DNA of 61,487 nt, from the NCBI GenBank assembly GCA_027624335.1, contig JAQBWV010000007.1, positions 1-61,487 on the forward strand, in the 5' to 3' direction. Source of the stretch: Planctomycetota bacterium (GTDB lineage: Bacteria > Planctomycetota > Planctomycetia > Planctomycetales > Planctomycetaceae). Below the pieces are notes generated by a model. The model saw nothing but the letters and a program-made list of their open reading frames with translations. It did not search any database and was not told the origin of the DNA. Position 1 is the first letter of the stretch; the number at the start of each line of letters is the position of its first letter. A program made the position numbers and the translations under genes. Below, one piece after another: positions 1 through 11,700 of this stretch.

Positions 1-578
1 TCCCGGTCGTAGAAGTAAAGACCGGTGACCGCGAAATTCGATCGCGGCACGGCGGGGTTTTCTTCTATCTCGACTGGTTTGCCTGCGTCATCCAGCACGA
101 CGACGCCGTAACGTTCCGGGTCGCTGACGTGGTACGCGAAGACCGTGGCTCCCGACGTCTGCCGACTGGCGTTCTGCAGCGACCTGCTCAGATTCTGACC
201 GTAGAAAATATTGTCACCGAGCACCAGACTCGACAGACCGTTGTCGACAAACGATTCGCCAATGAGAAACGCCTGCGCCAAACCGCCGGGATTTGGCTGC
301 TCGGCATATTGCAGGTTCAGGCCCCACTGCGAGCCGTCCTCCAGCAGTCTCTGATACAGCGGTAGATCGTATGGAGTGCTGATGAGAAGAATGTCTCGAA
401 TGCCCGCCAGCATCAAAGTGGTCAGCGGGTAATAGACCATCGGCTTGTCATAAACCGGAAGAAGCCCTTTGCTGACCACCTTCGTTACCGGATGAAGCCG
501 CGTTCCCGATCCCCCTGCAAGAAGAATTCCTCGACGAGCTGGCGTGACTGGCTGGGCGTCTGTTCCTGACTTTGACAT
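1..578 (-). CDS. rmlA: Glucose-1-phosphate thymidylyltransferase RmlA (3' end cut by window)
   Basis: This gene makes dTDP-glucose from dTTP and glucose-1-phosphate, the first step of dTDP-L-rhamnose synthesis in the cytoplasm. The reverse strand reads without a stop to the window edge. It contains the nucleotidyltransferase signature [12 protein letters not shown] near residue 22, followed by [25 protein letters not shown] and [13 protein letters not shown], which are typical of RmlA/RfbA. About 192 of the usual 290 residues are present; the C-terminal third lies outside the window. Two in-frame ATGs occur at 584 and 578. GGAGA directly abuts the first but sits at a normal distance from the second, so 578 is chosen. 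No rhamnose-pathway partner is visible on this side. Confidence 0.9.
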   Translation of the reverse strand, partial: MSKSGTDAQPVTPARRGILLAGGSGTRLHPVTKVVSKGLLPVYDKPMVYYPLTTLMLAGIRDILLISTPYDLPLYQRLLEDGSQWGLNLQYAEQPNPGGLAQAFLIGESFVDNGLSSLVLGDNIFYGQNLSRSLQNASRQTSGATVFAYHVSDPERYGVVVLDDAGKPVEIEENPAVPRSNFAVTGLYFYDR

Positions 579-766
579 CGACATTCTCCGTACGTACCTG
601 GTTGCTTCCGTGCCATGCTGCCTTGTCGCGTTCACCGCAGACTAATCGACCGCCAATAGCCTTTCTACTGCGGTCACGACAGACCACCGCATTCAGACCA
701 GTACGCAGGCTGCGCTTCACGCATCCTGCAGCGAGAGGATTACTGGCTTGATTTCGAATTGGATCA

Positions 767-2515
767 TTAGCTGCCAGAAACCGGCTGCCAGTCGATCAGA
801 TGCATTTCGACGTTCTCCTGGCCCCGGAATCGATTGATGACCGGAGCAAAGCAGATGGATATCGGACCGTCGACGGCGGCGATCTCGTCCGCCCATTCGC
901 CTTTTCCGAATGCCACTGCCCGCAATGTCGTCCCGTAGTGCCGAACACGCAGATCGAGGTGCCTTTCTCCCTCGCCCATCTTTTTCGGCTTGCCCGCCAG
1001 CTCAACCTTCGTCGATGCGAATACCGGTCGAGGATTCGCCGCACCGAAAGGGCCAAGTTCTTCCAGGCCGGTCACTGCCTTGTGTGTCAGGTCGGCCAGT
1101 CGAACTTCGGCGTCAATCGCCAGTTCGACATCGCTCGATTTCACTTCGTGATTCGCCGCGACATATTCGCAGAGGTCGATCCGGAACGCGTCAATCTGAT
1201 CACGTTCAATCTTCAATCCGGCAGCGACTTTGTGCCCGCCGAAGGTCTTCAGATACTCTCGACAATGAACGAGCCCGGAATGCAGATCGAAACCCGCAAA
1301 CGAGCGTCCTGACCCCTGACCCGGCTCGTCCGGTCGATGCAGCGAGATCAAAATCGTCGGGCGCTCGAAATGCTCCGCCACACGATTCGCCACGATCCCG
1401 ATGACGCCAGGATGCCAGTCCGCATGTGCCAGCACAAGAGCTTTCTGTTCCAGCCAATGCGGGTTCTCGGCGACCAGTTCTTTCGCCTGTCGCAGAATGC
1501 GACGTTCGACCGTCTTGCGGTTTCCGTTGAGCTGCTCCAGATATTCAACCAGCGCGACGACTCGTTCCTGGTCGTCGGTTGTTAATAGTTCAACAGCCAG
1601 CCGCGCCTGGCCCAGCCGACCGGCGGCGTTAATTCGAGGGCCGATCCCGAAACCGATGTCTTCTGCAGTCAGCGTTTTCTGGCTTCCTGATCCGGCGATC
1701 TTCATGAGAGCCTTCAATCCCGGACTGGACCGCTCGAGCAGACTGGCGAGACCGTACCTCACAATAATTCGGTTCTCACCAACGAGCGGAACAACATCGG
1801 CGACCGTTCCAATAGCAGCCAGCCCGACCGCCGACATCAGAAAATTACGCATTCTTGGTGACGCCTTCTTCCCGTCGCCCATCCGTTTGCAGATTGCCCA
1901 TGCCAGTTTGAACGCAACCCCCGCTCCGCAGAGATCGCCGAAGGGATAATTCGTACCAGGCAGCCGAGGATGCACGACAACCACCGCGTCAGGAATCGAC
2001 TCCGCCATGTTGTGATGGTCAGTGATGATCAGTTCGAGTCCGATCTCTCGCGCGAGAATGGCATCATCAACACTGGTGATGCCACAGTCGACGGTGATGA
2101 CCAGACGCGTCGAGTCCTCCTCGTGCAACTGCCGAATCGCGTCACGGTTCAGGCCGTACCCCTCGTCCAGTCGATGTGGAATGTAGTAGTCAACGGTTGC
2201 TCCCAGCAGATTCAAACAATGCCAGAGAATTGAAGTTGACGTCACTCCGTCCACGTCATAATCGCCGTAGATCGTAATTCGTCGCCCAGCCTCGACGGCG
2301 GCGACGATCCGGTCGGTGGCTGCCGGTACTCCCGGAAGCAGTTCCGGCTCATGCAGATCGACCAGCCGAGCGGAAAGAAACTCGTTCGCCTGCTCGCCAT
2401 TCTGGAATCCTCGCGCGGCCAGAACCTGCGCGATGAGAACCGGTTTTTTCAGATCACCCGCGAGCCGCCGCACGACAGCTTCGTCGTAAGGAGGGAATCT
2501 CCAGACTTTTGGCAT
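767..2515 (-). CDS. recJ: Single-stranded-DNA-specific exonuclease RecJ
   Basis: RecJ is a 5'-3' exonuclease on single-stranded DNA used in recombination, mismatch and base-excision repair. The 582-residue product matches the usual RecJ length. DHH-phosphoesterase motifs are visible: GDYDVDGVTS near residue 83, VDCGITS, and ITDHH near residue 167. A DHHA1-type domain follows (HPGVIGIVANRVAE, then GRSFAGFDLH and FGGHKVAAGL), and the C-terminus is the OB-fold region. The frame is open to 2578, but the homologous N-terminus MPKVWRFPP begins at 2515 with GAGAAAG about nine bases upstream, so that start is used. It is transcribed divergently from hemA. Confidence 0.95.
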   Translation of the reverse strand: MPKVWRFPPYDEAVVRRLAGDLKKPVLIAQVLAARGFQNGEQANEFLSARLVDLHEPELLPGVPAATDRIVAAVEAGRRITIYGDYDVDGVTSTSILWHCLNLLGATVDYYIPHRLDEGYGLNRDAIRQLHEEDSTRLVITVDCGITSVDDAILAREIGLELIITDHHNMAESIPDAVVVVHPRLPGTNYPFGDLCGAGVAFKLAWAICKRMGDGKKASPRMRNFLMSAVGLAAIGTVADVVPLVGENRIIVRYGLASLLERSSPGLKALMKIAGSGSQKTLTAEDIGFGIGPRINAAGRLGQARLAVELLTTDDQERVVALVEYLEQLNGNRKTVERRILRQAKELVAENPHWLEQKALVLAHADWHPGVIGIVANRVAEHFERPTILISLHRPDEPGQGSGRSFAGFDLHSGLVHCREYLKTFGGHKVAAGLKIERDQIDAFRIDLCEYVAANHEVKSSDVELAIDAEVRLADLTHKAVTGLEELGPFGAANPRPVFASTKVELAGKPKKMGEGERHLDLRVRHYGTTLRAVAFGKGEWADEIAAVDGPISICFAPVINRFRGQENVEMHLIDWQPVSGS

Positions 2516-2776
2516 CGAATTATTCTTTCTCGCCGGGCCAATAGTGACGGGCGCGGTACGAAACATCGGCCCGAACAAGGCCGTCTTAATCGGGACTGCG
2601 CCTTCCTAACTTCGGCTCATCGCGTTCGCAAGGTCGACGAACAGAAGAAAATCGACGGTTTCCTGTATAGAATCTGAAATTCGCCGTGCGGCACCGATGG
2701 ACGACATTGCGAGTCGCAATCGGCTCCTGATTATCCTTCCCCGGAAACGGCTGGTTTCGAGCCGGTCGCCTCTCTC

Positions 2777-4057
2777 GTGTTACTTCAGGTCGTTTACTGC
2801 AACCACCAGACTACGAATCTGTCCGTCCGGGAACGACTTGCGTTTCCGGCCGAGCGGTTGCAGCGCGCCTATCGAGAACTGCGGTCGCGATTCCCTGGAG
2901 TCGAAGCCGTCGTCCTTTCGACCTGCAACCGGGTTGAGGTTTACACCGCGCAGGAGTCTCCCGAGGACGCGCCGTCTCACCGCGAGCTGGCAGAATTCTT
3001 CGCCGACTTCCACAGCGTCCCGATCGACGAGTTTCTGGAAGACTTTCTCGAACGCACCGGCCCCGACGCCGTGCGACATCTGTTTCAGGTGTCGTCGAGT
3101 CTCGACAGCATGGTTCTTGGCGAGCCACAGATCGTCAGCCAGGTCAAAGACGCTTACCAGCAGGCTCAGGATAACGACGCCTGCGGCCCTCTGACGCACG
3201 CGATGTTCCAGGGAGCGATCCGCGTTTCTGCACGAGTCCGCACCGAGACAAAACTTGTCGAAGGTCGAGTCTCCATCGCCAGCGTCGCGGTCGGCGAATT
3301 CGGAAAAAGTATCTTCGACCGATTCGATGATAAGTGCGTCTTAATTATCGGCGCCGGCGAGATGGCAGAAGAAACGCTGCAGTACCTCAGCAGCGAAGGC
3401 GCACAGGACATCGTCGTGGTCAATCGAAGTTTCGATCGGGCGGAAATGCTGGCGGCGAAGTTTGTCGGAGCTCGAACACTACCGTACGACTCGTTGGATG
3501 AATGGCTCGGCAAAGCGGATGTAATTGTCAGCACGACGGGCGCGACGGAACCGATCGTCGACGCGAATCGCTTTCGATCCGCCCGGAAAGGTCGTGGCGG
3601 CAAGCCGGTTTTCGTGCTCGATCTCGGAGCGCCTCGCGACTTCACCACCGATGCAGGTGACGTTGACGACAACGTGTTTCTCTACGACATCGACGATCTG
3701 GAAGCGACGTGCGAACGCAACCGCAAAGCGCGTGTGCGCGAGATTGATCAGGCACTGAGGATCATCGACGAAGAAACCGACAATTTTATGCATGGCATCT
3801 ATCACCGCGCCACGGGCCCGATCGTCACGCGGCTCCGGGAACAGTGGCACGAGATCACTCAGGACGAACTGGCGCGTTTGAAGTCCAAGCTGCAGCACCT
3901 CGACGAAAATGATCTGCAGACAGTGGAGTACAGCGTCAAACGCATCGTCAACAAGCTGTTGCATCCGCCGCTGGAGGCACTCCGCAGAGAAGCAAGAGAA
4001 GGCACGCCTCACGGTCTACTGGACGCTCTGAAGCGGCTCTTCCATCTGGACCGCTGA
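2777..4057 (+). CDS. hemA: Glutamyl-tRNA reductase
   Basis: This enzyme reduces glutamyl-tRNA(Glu) to glutamate-1-semialdehyde with NADPH, the committed step of C5-pathway tetrapyrrole synthesis. The 426-residue protein starts with GTG. It has the N-terminal NHQTTNLSVRERLAF block, the catalytic cysteine in LSTCNRVEVY near residue 50, the LGEPQIVSQVKDAY block, and a Rossmann segment with IIGAGEMAE. The C-terminal helical dimerisation domain ends near LLDALKRLFHL. No good ribosome site precedes the GTG; the start rests on alignment to the family N-terminus. Haem supply suits a genome encoding many c-type cytochrome motifs, as in this window, but no other haem gene is adjacent. Confidence 0.96.
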   Translation: MLLQVVYCNHQTTNLSVRERLAFPAERLQRAYRELRSRFPGVEAVVLSTCNRVEVYTAQESPEDAPSHRELAEFFADFHSVPIDEFLEDFLERTGPDAVRHLFQVSSSLDSMVLGEPQIVSQVKDAYQQAQDNDACGPLTHAMFQGAIRVSARVRTETKLVEGRVSIASVAVGEFGKSIFDRFDDKCVLIIGAGEMAEETLQYLSSEGAQDIVVVNRSFDRAEMLAAKFVGARTLPYDSLDEWLGKADVIVSTTGATEPIVDANRFRSARKGRGGKPVFVLDLGAPRDFTTDAGDVDDNVFLYDIDDLEATCERNRKARVREIDQALRIIDEETDNFMHGIYHRATGPIVTRLREQWHEITQDELARLKSKLQHLDENDLQTVEYSVKRIVNKLLHPPLEALRREAREGTPHGLLDALKRLFHLDR

Positions 4058-4090
4058 GTCACTATTCACGAGACCCTCGAGACAATTTCG

Positions 4091-4675
4091 TCACCGATCG
4101 GTTGTTGCTCCGAGACTCTGACTCACTGTGCGGCAGGCAACCTCGCCAACCGGCCTCAGACCCGCTGGTTGAGGCGGCATTGTCGCCGCAGGTGATTCGA
4201 TCCGTCGTGTCAGCAATGAACCACTGACGGCATCTGACGATTCGAAAGATGAATCTGTGTTCTCGAATGACTCGCTACACGGCTTGTGCGTCAGTTCGTC
4301 GATGACAACCATCGCTCGAAGAACGTTTCTGCGAGACAGCTGGCCGATCACTCGACCATCCTCAACAACAGCCAGCCGCGAATGACAGCTCTCACGGAAG
4401 AATCCCGAAACCTCATCCAGTCGCATGTCCGGGCTCAGCAGTACCATGTCCCGACTGATAAACCGGGACACGCACTCGTTGCATTCGCACTTGATCATGC
4501 GAGCCTTCAGCAGCGAGTAGTCCGACACTGTTCCTAGAAGTCGTCCCGTTTCGTCCACCACGTACAGTTCGCTCAGTGCTCGATCGAGAATCATCCGCGT
4601 CGCCTCGTGGAGCGAGGTATCAGCACTGATGATCGGAGGCTGAGTCGTCATCACATCGCGAACAGTGACCTGCAT
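4091..4675 (-). CDS. Tandem CBS-domain protein with a Cys-rich linker
   Basis: This is a 194-residue soluble protein made of a CBS pair, a fold that usually binds adenine nucleotides and regulates a partner. CBS1 spans about residues 1-57 (VRDVMTTQPPIISADTSLHEA, ELYVVDETGRLLGTVSD). CBS2 spans about 70-125 (FISRDMVLLSPDMRLDE, SRLAVVEDGRVIGQLSRRNVL). Between them is a C-E-C-N-E-C cluster (Cys63, Cys65, Cys68), unusual for CBS proteins and possibly metal-binding (inference). The last 60 residues are low-complexity and not conserved-looking. It lies between hemA and hisA, convergent with the first and divergent from the second, so context gives no partner. Confidence 0.85.
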   Translation of the reverse strand: MQVTVRDVMTTQPPIISADTSLHEATRMILDRALSELYVVDETGRLLGTVSDYSLLKARMIKCECNECVSRFISRDMVLLSPDMRLDEVSGFFRESCHSRLAVVEDGRVIGQLSRRNVLRAMVVIDELTHKPCSESFENTDSSFESSDAVSGSLLTRRIESPAATMPPQPAGLRPVGEVACRTVSQSLGATTDR

Positions 4676-4997
4676 TGGACACTCCGGATTGAGCGCAGCA
4701 AACGATTCTGGTTAACCGCCCCGCCAATCAAGTCCAATCGGACACGGCGACATTTTACCGTAAGTTGCCTTTCGGCAACGTGCGACGAGTTCGATTCGCC
4801 TGGACTGGAGAAGTTGCGAAAAGACCACGGTTTCGGTCGGCGGTATCGATTCTGCTGGAAACGCCGGGCACACTCGTTGAAGTCGTCGTCTCCCTTTACG
4901 ATGCCAGGCAGAAGCCGCTTCCAGCACCCGGCTACGCGATTAGTGTCAGCCTGACCCTTGAGCGGGACAGGCCCATCTCAAAGAGAGACTACTTGTT
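4676..4997. other. Intergenic spacer between the CBS gene and hisA
   Basis: No convincing gene is seen in this roughly 320-base divergent spacer. A perfect six-base-pair hairpin (GTTGCC / GGCAAC with a TTTC loop) lies at 4764-4779. The promoters of both flanking genes must be here, but no -35/-10 pair stands out. Confidence 0.4.
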
Positions 4998-5735
4998 ATG
5001 CAGATTCTTCCAGCAGTCGACCTTCGAGGTGGAAAATGCGTCCGACTTCGACAGGGCGACTACAACCAGGAAACAGTTTTCAGCGACGACCCGGTCGAGA
5101 TGGCTCGACGCTGGGCTGACGACGGCATCGAATGGCTCCATTTGGTCGATCTCGACGGCGCCAAAGAAGGACGACCGGTGAACCATCATGTCGTCAAAGA
5201 GATCGCGGCGACCGTTGGCATCTCGTGCGAACTGGGAGGCGGCATTCGTGACGAGTCCTCGATCCGGCTGATGCTGGAAGATGTCGGCGTGGGGCGAGTC
5301 ATCATCGGCACGCAAGCGTTGAAAGATCCGGAGTGGTTCCGCAGGATGGCCGGACTGTTCCCCGGCAAACTGGTACTGGGGATCGACGCACGAGACTCAA
5401 TGGTCGCGACCGAAGGCTGGCTCGACGTTTCAGCAACATCGGCCATCGAACTGGCGAAACAGTACGCGGACCTCGACCTGGCCGCGTTAATTTACACCAA
5501 CATCGCCAACGACGGCATGATGCAGGGAGTCGATGAGGCAACCATTCACGACATGCAGGAACTCGCGCAGCTCGGCTTCAACGTGATCGCTTCCGGCGGC
5601 GTCACAACGATCGACGACGTCTACCGCCTGAAAACTGCCAACGAGGCGACGCCGACTCTAGACGGAATCATCATTGGTCGAGCTCTCTACGAAGGAACGA
5701 TCGACGTCGCCGAAGCGGTCGCCGCCGCAAAGTAG
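4998..5735 (+). CDS. hisA: Phosphoribosylformimino-5-aminoimidazole carboxamide ribotide isomerase HisA
   Basis: HisA catalyses the Amadori isomerisation of ProFAR to PRFAR, the fourth step of histidine biosynthesis. The 245-residue protein has the (beta/alpha)8-barrel layout of the family. The first catalytic Asp is in [15 protein letters not shown] (Asp8) and the second is in LGIDARDS near residue 129. Phosphate-binding glycines occur in ELGGGIRD and VIASGGV, and IIGRALYEG closes the barrel. AGAGAG lies upstream of the ATG. No other his gene adjoins it, which suggests dispersed histidine genes here. Confidence 0.95.
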   Translation: MQILPAVDLRGGKCVRLRQGDYNQETVFSDDPVEMARRWADDGIEWLHLVDLDGAKEGRPVNHHVVKEIAATVGISCELGGGIRDESSIRLMLEDVGVGRVIIGTQALKDPEWFRRMAGLFPGKLVLGIDARDSMVATEGWLDVSATSAIELAKQYADLDLAALIYTNIANDGMMQGVDEATIHDMQELAQLGFNVIASGGVTTIDDVYRLKTANEATPTLDGIIIGRALYEGTIDVAEAVAAAK

Positions 5736-5766
5736 TCCACTACCGGAACTGCGTAACGATGTCCGC

Positions 5767-8700
5767 TTACTGTTTCGGCGGCGCGGCCTCGCGAACGATG
5801 GCACCGTGTTCATCGCTCAGTACTAGAATTGAGAACCTCTTCACGAATTCCAGTTCGTTCGTATTGAGTGACGTGTAGTCGAATCGGCCACGCAGATCGG
5901 TGTATCCGTCCTTATAGAATTTGATCTGACCGTCGCCAAGCAGGGCGTAGACTTTGACGTAAACGCGTGGCAGTGGTTTCCCGGTGCCATCGCGAGTCAC
6001 TCGTACCTGGCCGTAATTCTCGACGACCTGAAGGCTCAGCGAATGCGAGTAGTACGTCTGTGTTTTCGTCTGACCGCCGCCGGTCACCTCGACCAGTACG
6101 TTGCTGCTGTGAAACTCCTTCGGCAGATCGAATTCGAATGTCGAATTGTTGTTCGGGAGTTTCACGTCAGCCGTCTGATTCGGGCGGATGTAAGAAAACT
6201 CACCCGAAAACTGTTGCACGAACGGGTTTCGGCTGAATAGCAGTTCGATGTCCATTTCGTAGTAATTGACTCGCACTGATTTCAGGTTCTGAAAGTCGAT
6301 CCGAACTTTTCGGGATTCAACTTTGAAGTCGAAGTTCGGTTCAGTATTCGCAAGCTGCGTCTGGTTCTGAGCTCGATCTTCCGGATCAACGACTTCAACT
6401 GCTACCGCAGTTTTGTCTGGTGAAGAAGTCGTTGACTTCGTCTGTCCGGCGGCGATCGCTGCGACGACCGCCTGGGCAGTGTCGGTTGATGCCAGAAGAC
6501 CCTTAGCGTCATTTGCAGACGCCAGAACCGGCAGGCCGATCTCTTCCAGCTGGGCGCCGACAGCGGCGAATGCGTTCCGCCAGCGAGCGACGGGGTGTGT
6601 CGCATACTTCGCGACGATGGTTCGAGCTTGAGCCGGCTCCGTCGAATAAAGGTCCAGGTACGCGGTGAAGTAGTCATACTGCAGACGAGTCTGCAATCGC
6701 TCGGGATTAACCCGTCCGAAGAAACTGAGTGCCTCGTCGACGCGATCCTGCAGGATGAGGTAGTACGTCACCGCCATCAGGTCGTCATCGTCCAACTCAC
6801 GGCGGCAAGCGAGAATTGCCAGCAGTCGATGATACTGCTCGTACAGCCGATCATTCAGTATCTGCCGACCTTTACCGAGCTGATGCGTGCGAGCGTTGAC
6901 CAGCGGGGTGTAGTCAAGGTGCTCGTAGGTTCGCCGTTCGACGGGATCAATCGTAACAAGCGGGCTTTGCAGATAAGCGCCGCACTGCGCGACGAGGTTG
7001 TCAGCGTGCTTCAGAAACTGCTGCATTGTCGCGGCGTCGTTGTGCTTCACGGCGTACGACCACAGCGTGTGATTGTAAGAGTGTCGCTGATCGAGCACTC
7101 CAATCGCCTTCTGGAAGAATTTCGCATCAGCCAGGCGGAATGCGATTCGGTCCAGCGAAACCCGCAGCAGATTCTGAGTTTTCAGGAAGTCCAGAACTTC
7201 CTGCTCCGAGCCGTTCTGGGAGATGAAGTCCCAGGACTCGCGATCGATCGTCGTCGGAGTTTCGACGACCTTGAGCGCTCGACCCGTCGCGTGAGCGATT
7301 AACTTCTCATTCTTCGCAATATGTACCGGGTAGTGAGGAAACACGCCTTCAGCGGGAAAGTAGAAGTGATATTCGATTGTTTGAGTCTGGTAGGCAGCCA
7401 GATCCAACGGCAGGCTGCGAGTGTACTGAGCGTTCAGAACCGGGATCGCTCCCAGAGGGACCTGATTCAGAACGCTGAGTTTCTGCCGACTTGACGTCGG
7501 ATTTGTGACGACGATCTGGCAGCCGTACACGACGTGAGTGAGAAACTCGTCCGTCACATACTTGTCGACCTGTTCGTTATTAACGACGCGATGTCGATCG
7601 CCATGCCGAAAGAAATTCTGGCTGACCAGAATCGGCGTTTCCTCTTCGGCGAGTTCCGCCTCCTTGATCTCCTGATGCACGACGACCATCGGGCTGCCAG
7701 CGACGAGTTGCATTTTCGCTTCGTCAAACTCTGACTTGTGCTCCTTCGCTTCGAACGGCAGATCGAGCACGGCCAGAGCGAACATCATTTCGGTCAGATT
7801 TCGCGACGCTTCAGGGAAGTGCTCGGAAAAGAACGGCTGATCGGGATCATGATTCGCGTAGTCATTCCAGAAGGCGTTGACCTGAACGAGATCAGCATTC
7901 TGATTCGTGATCGGCAGGTGATAGTAATTGTTCTCCGCCCATTCCTGAGTCTTGTCGAGCTTCTCGTACAACTGACGAACGTCTTTGCGACGCAATGAAT
8001 CCCGTTGCAGAAACTCTCGCGCACCATTTGCACTGGCGCCAAAATCCTTCAGTTGTTCGGACTCCCTCAACCGCTTCGAGAACTGCTTCTTTCCATCTTC
8101 GGAGCGGTCGGCAAACAAGGCATTTTTCCGCTTTTCGTCCTGACCGAGACCTTCACTGGGAGGAGCAGTGGCCGCAGGAGGAGCCGCAGCCAGTGATCGC
8201 ATCAGACTACTTGGCTTCCCCGCAACGCCGGATACCGCTGCTTCGCCCAACATCTCACTCCGTGAATAAAGAGCAATGCTCCGTTGTTTGTCGACAGCAC
8301 CTGCAAATTCAAATTCGTCAGTCGTTTCCAGCAGGCGACCGCCGAGTGCCGACTGGAACAGAAACTGAGAGCGATCAAGATCCTGCGGCAGCATCGCGAG
8401 CTGATCGCCAATGAACTGTCTGGTATGAGACGGTTCTGCCTTGAGTCGCTGAGACAGCAGAATCCGCTCGACAGTGTTAAGCCGTTCCCACGACCAGGGC
8501 TGGCGATATTTGCCAAGGTCCCCGCCGATCAGAACGTCGTCAAGAAATGTTCTGTGCTGCTTATTCGCCAGATAGGGGCGAATGATCTGCTCGAAGAACT
8601 CCGGGTCTTTTCGAGACAGGAAGTAATTGAGTTCGTGGCAGGCGTACCTTGAATACTGCTCCAGCTTCTCGGCCGACTTCAATTTCGGCCAGCCGAGAAT

Positions 8701-11700
8701 GAAACCGAACTCGGCCAGTCGAGCATCCTGGCCAAGCGTCGAATACAGCGAGTACACACGCGACAGACTGTCGAACGACTGAAACTGCGACGACCGAATA
8801 TCGGCCAGCATGAATGTTTCGCCCGCTCCGACGACACTCACCTGCTTCTGCTCGGTGTAATGTTTCTGCTGGTCGAGCCCCTGCACCAGTCGCAGGTCAC
8901 GTGTCAGCGAGTCTGCCTCGGGCAACGAAAGCGTCCGACTGACCGTCTGCTGTGGATCAACGGCGACGACGTGCAGGTGCTGTCGTCCACCCAGTTCGTC
9001 GAGTGGCAACGTGATCAGGCCGTCTTCATTCGGTCGAAGATTGAGCAGCACCAGCGAAGGCTCCGCCAGAAATTCCAGGCTGCTGAAGTCGGCATTCTGC
9101 TGGACACCTTCACGTTTCGCTTCGCCTCGCATCGCTCCGCCACCCATCCCTCCACCGCTACCGCCGAACGATTCGCCTGCATTGGCATCCTGAGTTCCGG
9201 TCGACGTCGAACGGACAGCCCACGGGTTTAGAATCAGACTCGGCTTTGTCAGCGAGTTGCCCGGAAACTTCTTCGCATACTTGCGGTCGATGATGTATCG
9301 GATTTCGTCACCGATCGTGCGACCGGCCACGTAGTAACTCAGAACGCTCGGAACCGTCAGGAGATAGGGTTCCGGATCGCGGATCGCCGACAGCGATTGC
9401 CAGGCTGACCAGGCCGGGACATATCGAGTGGCGACAACATGCACTCGCGTCAGTGGTGTGCTGTTTCGCAAAGCAATTCGAACGGCCTTTCCGTCAGCGC
9501 TCAACGAAGCCATCTGCAGCGGCTGGTCGTCTCGCACCTCGATATTCTGCGTGGTCCCGAGAATGTAATTCTCGCGCCGTGTCCCTTCGATGACTCTCAG
9601 TCGAACGTGAGTCCCCGAATCTTTGAGCCACAGATCGTATTCACCGGACGGAAGTCCCTGGATGTGGAGGATTCCATCCTTCAGTTTTACCGAGTCAAAG
9701 CGGTCTGCGACGTAAGTGTCGCCACGACGTTCGAGCAACGACACGTTGGATCGCTCCAGCCGGTCGCCCTCCATGTACGGTATCACAATTTCCTGACCCG
9801 CTTCGCCACTCACAACGCGATGATACGTGTGTTCGTCGCGGGCCATCGTCCACTGACGCGACACTCCCTGCGGAGACGAGGCACTCACGGAAGTGATGTC
9901 CTGCAGCGAGCCCAACTGGACACGACCGTTGGCGTCGGTTTCCAGAAGTACGGTCGCCGCTTCCGTAAAGTCTTTGTGCTTGATCGAAAAACGAATGGCT
10001 CGATCGCCAAGCGGCTCGCCCGTTCGCCCGAGCAATTCCAGAACGTAGTTACCGTTGATAGCGACGAGATGCACATCCTGAATCTTGTCCGCTCGTTCAA
10101 TTTCGTTGAGTCGGAACGCCTCCTGCGTCGACAGATTGACCTTCTGATTCTGACTCAGGTTCTGCACTCGGGCGGTTAAGCTGAACGAAATCGCCTGCAG
10201 CCGAGGCGGCACCTGAAACTCAAAAGACGATTCGCGATCTTCGAACAGTTTGAACTCACTGACCTGCTTCGAGCTGGAAACGCCGTCGTGGTCGGTCGAG
10301 GTGATTGTCAGCCGAACGTCCTCCAGTACTGACAGGGTGACCGGCGTCCCGTTGATCGTTAATGACGGTCGAATCACGACGCTGGCTTTTTTCCGGGTCA
10401 GCAGGCTTTCACGGTCGACAAAAATGCCGGCTGTCAGCGAGTAGTTTTCAGCTTCATGCTGAAACGACTCCAACGTTGCGAATTCGCCGTCACGAAGAAT
10501 GATCGACTGACGCATCGGGCTCGCCGTGAACGGAGTCGTGATTTGTCCTTCCTTGTCGGCCTTGTATTCATGACCTGAAAGAAGAATTCTCGCGTCTTTG
10601 ACAAGTTCTTTTTCATCATTGAGCACCGTGAATACGTGCCCCGCAGTGCTGGTGCGAACGAGAAACTGCAGTCGACCTTTGCGGACCAGAACACGACTAC
10701 TTTTTCCGTTGCCGATGAAGTCAATGATGTAGACGCCTCGTTGATTGAGCGTCGGGAAGTCGAAGTGACGAGTCACTCTACGCAGAGGCGGCTCGGCGTA
10801 TTTTTCTGTTGATTCCAGATTGGCGACCAATCCATCCAGATTCATGTCGGTGTCAACTTCGGTCAGATTGTCGCGGTAGTAGTTGTCCGCTTTGACCTCG
10901 AAGACTTTGACGATCAGCGTTTCGACATTCTTCACAACCAGATCAAGACTGACCGGATCATTCGGCCCGTAGATGGTTCGGTTCGTCGGGAGAAACTCCA
11001 GGTCGACGCGATCCTTGAGACTCTTGAACTGCTCCGGCGAGAGCATTGATGACCACTGCTCGGAGTCACCCAGTCCGTTGACAATTTTCGTCTCGGCCAG
11101 CACTCGCTTCAAATACACATCGTTGATGTAGGGCTCGTATCGTTTAGCGGTTGGCTCTGTCAGGAAGGCATGTGCCAGATAGCTGCGTACGAGTGGTTCG
11201 TCATCGCCCACCAGCGGCAGCAGTGTCTGCTGAGTAAAGTCCGCCCCAAGATTGCAGGCAAAACGGGAGTTGTCCGGCTGCTGCATGTACTTCGCGTTGA
11301 TGTAGCTGACCCGTCGCGGAAGCTTGATGTACGTCATGAAACGCTCTTTATTGAACTCGCCGCCCGCACGATCAAATTCGAGACGACGATACAGAACATT
11401 GGCCTTCAGCGAATTGTGAACGGGCTCCAGCCGGCTGACGAATTCCCACAGTCGATTGAGATAAGCGTCATGCTCGCGCCGATCGTTCATCCAGTCGACA
11501 TGCGACTGCGGATGCAGATTAGCGAGCCACGCGTTGACGAAATCGGAATGATTGAGCAACGCTGGCTGTAACTTCAGCAGTGATTCCAACTGAGTCGGCA
11601 TCAACAGGTTGTGAATGCCCAGCTTGCCGAATCCCTGGCTGGTTTTCTCCTTGAGGTCTTCCGAAATCAGCGAAACCAGTTCCGCATGATCGGGGCGATT

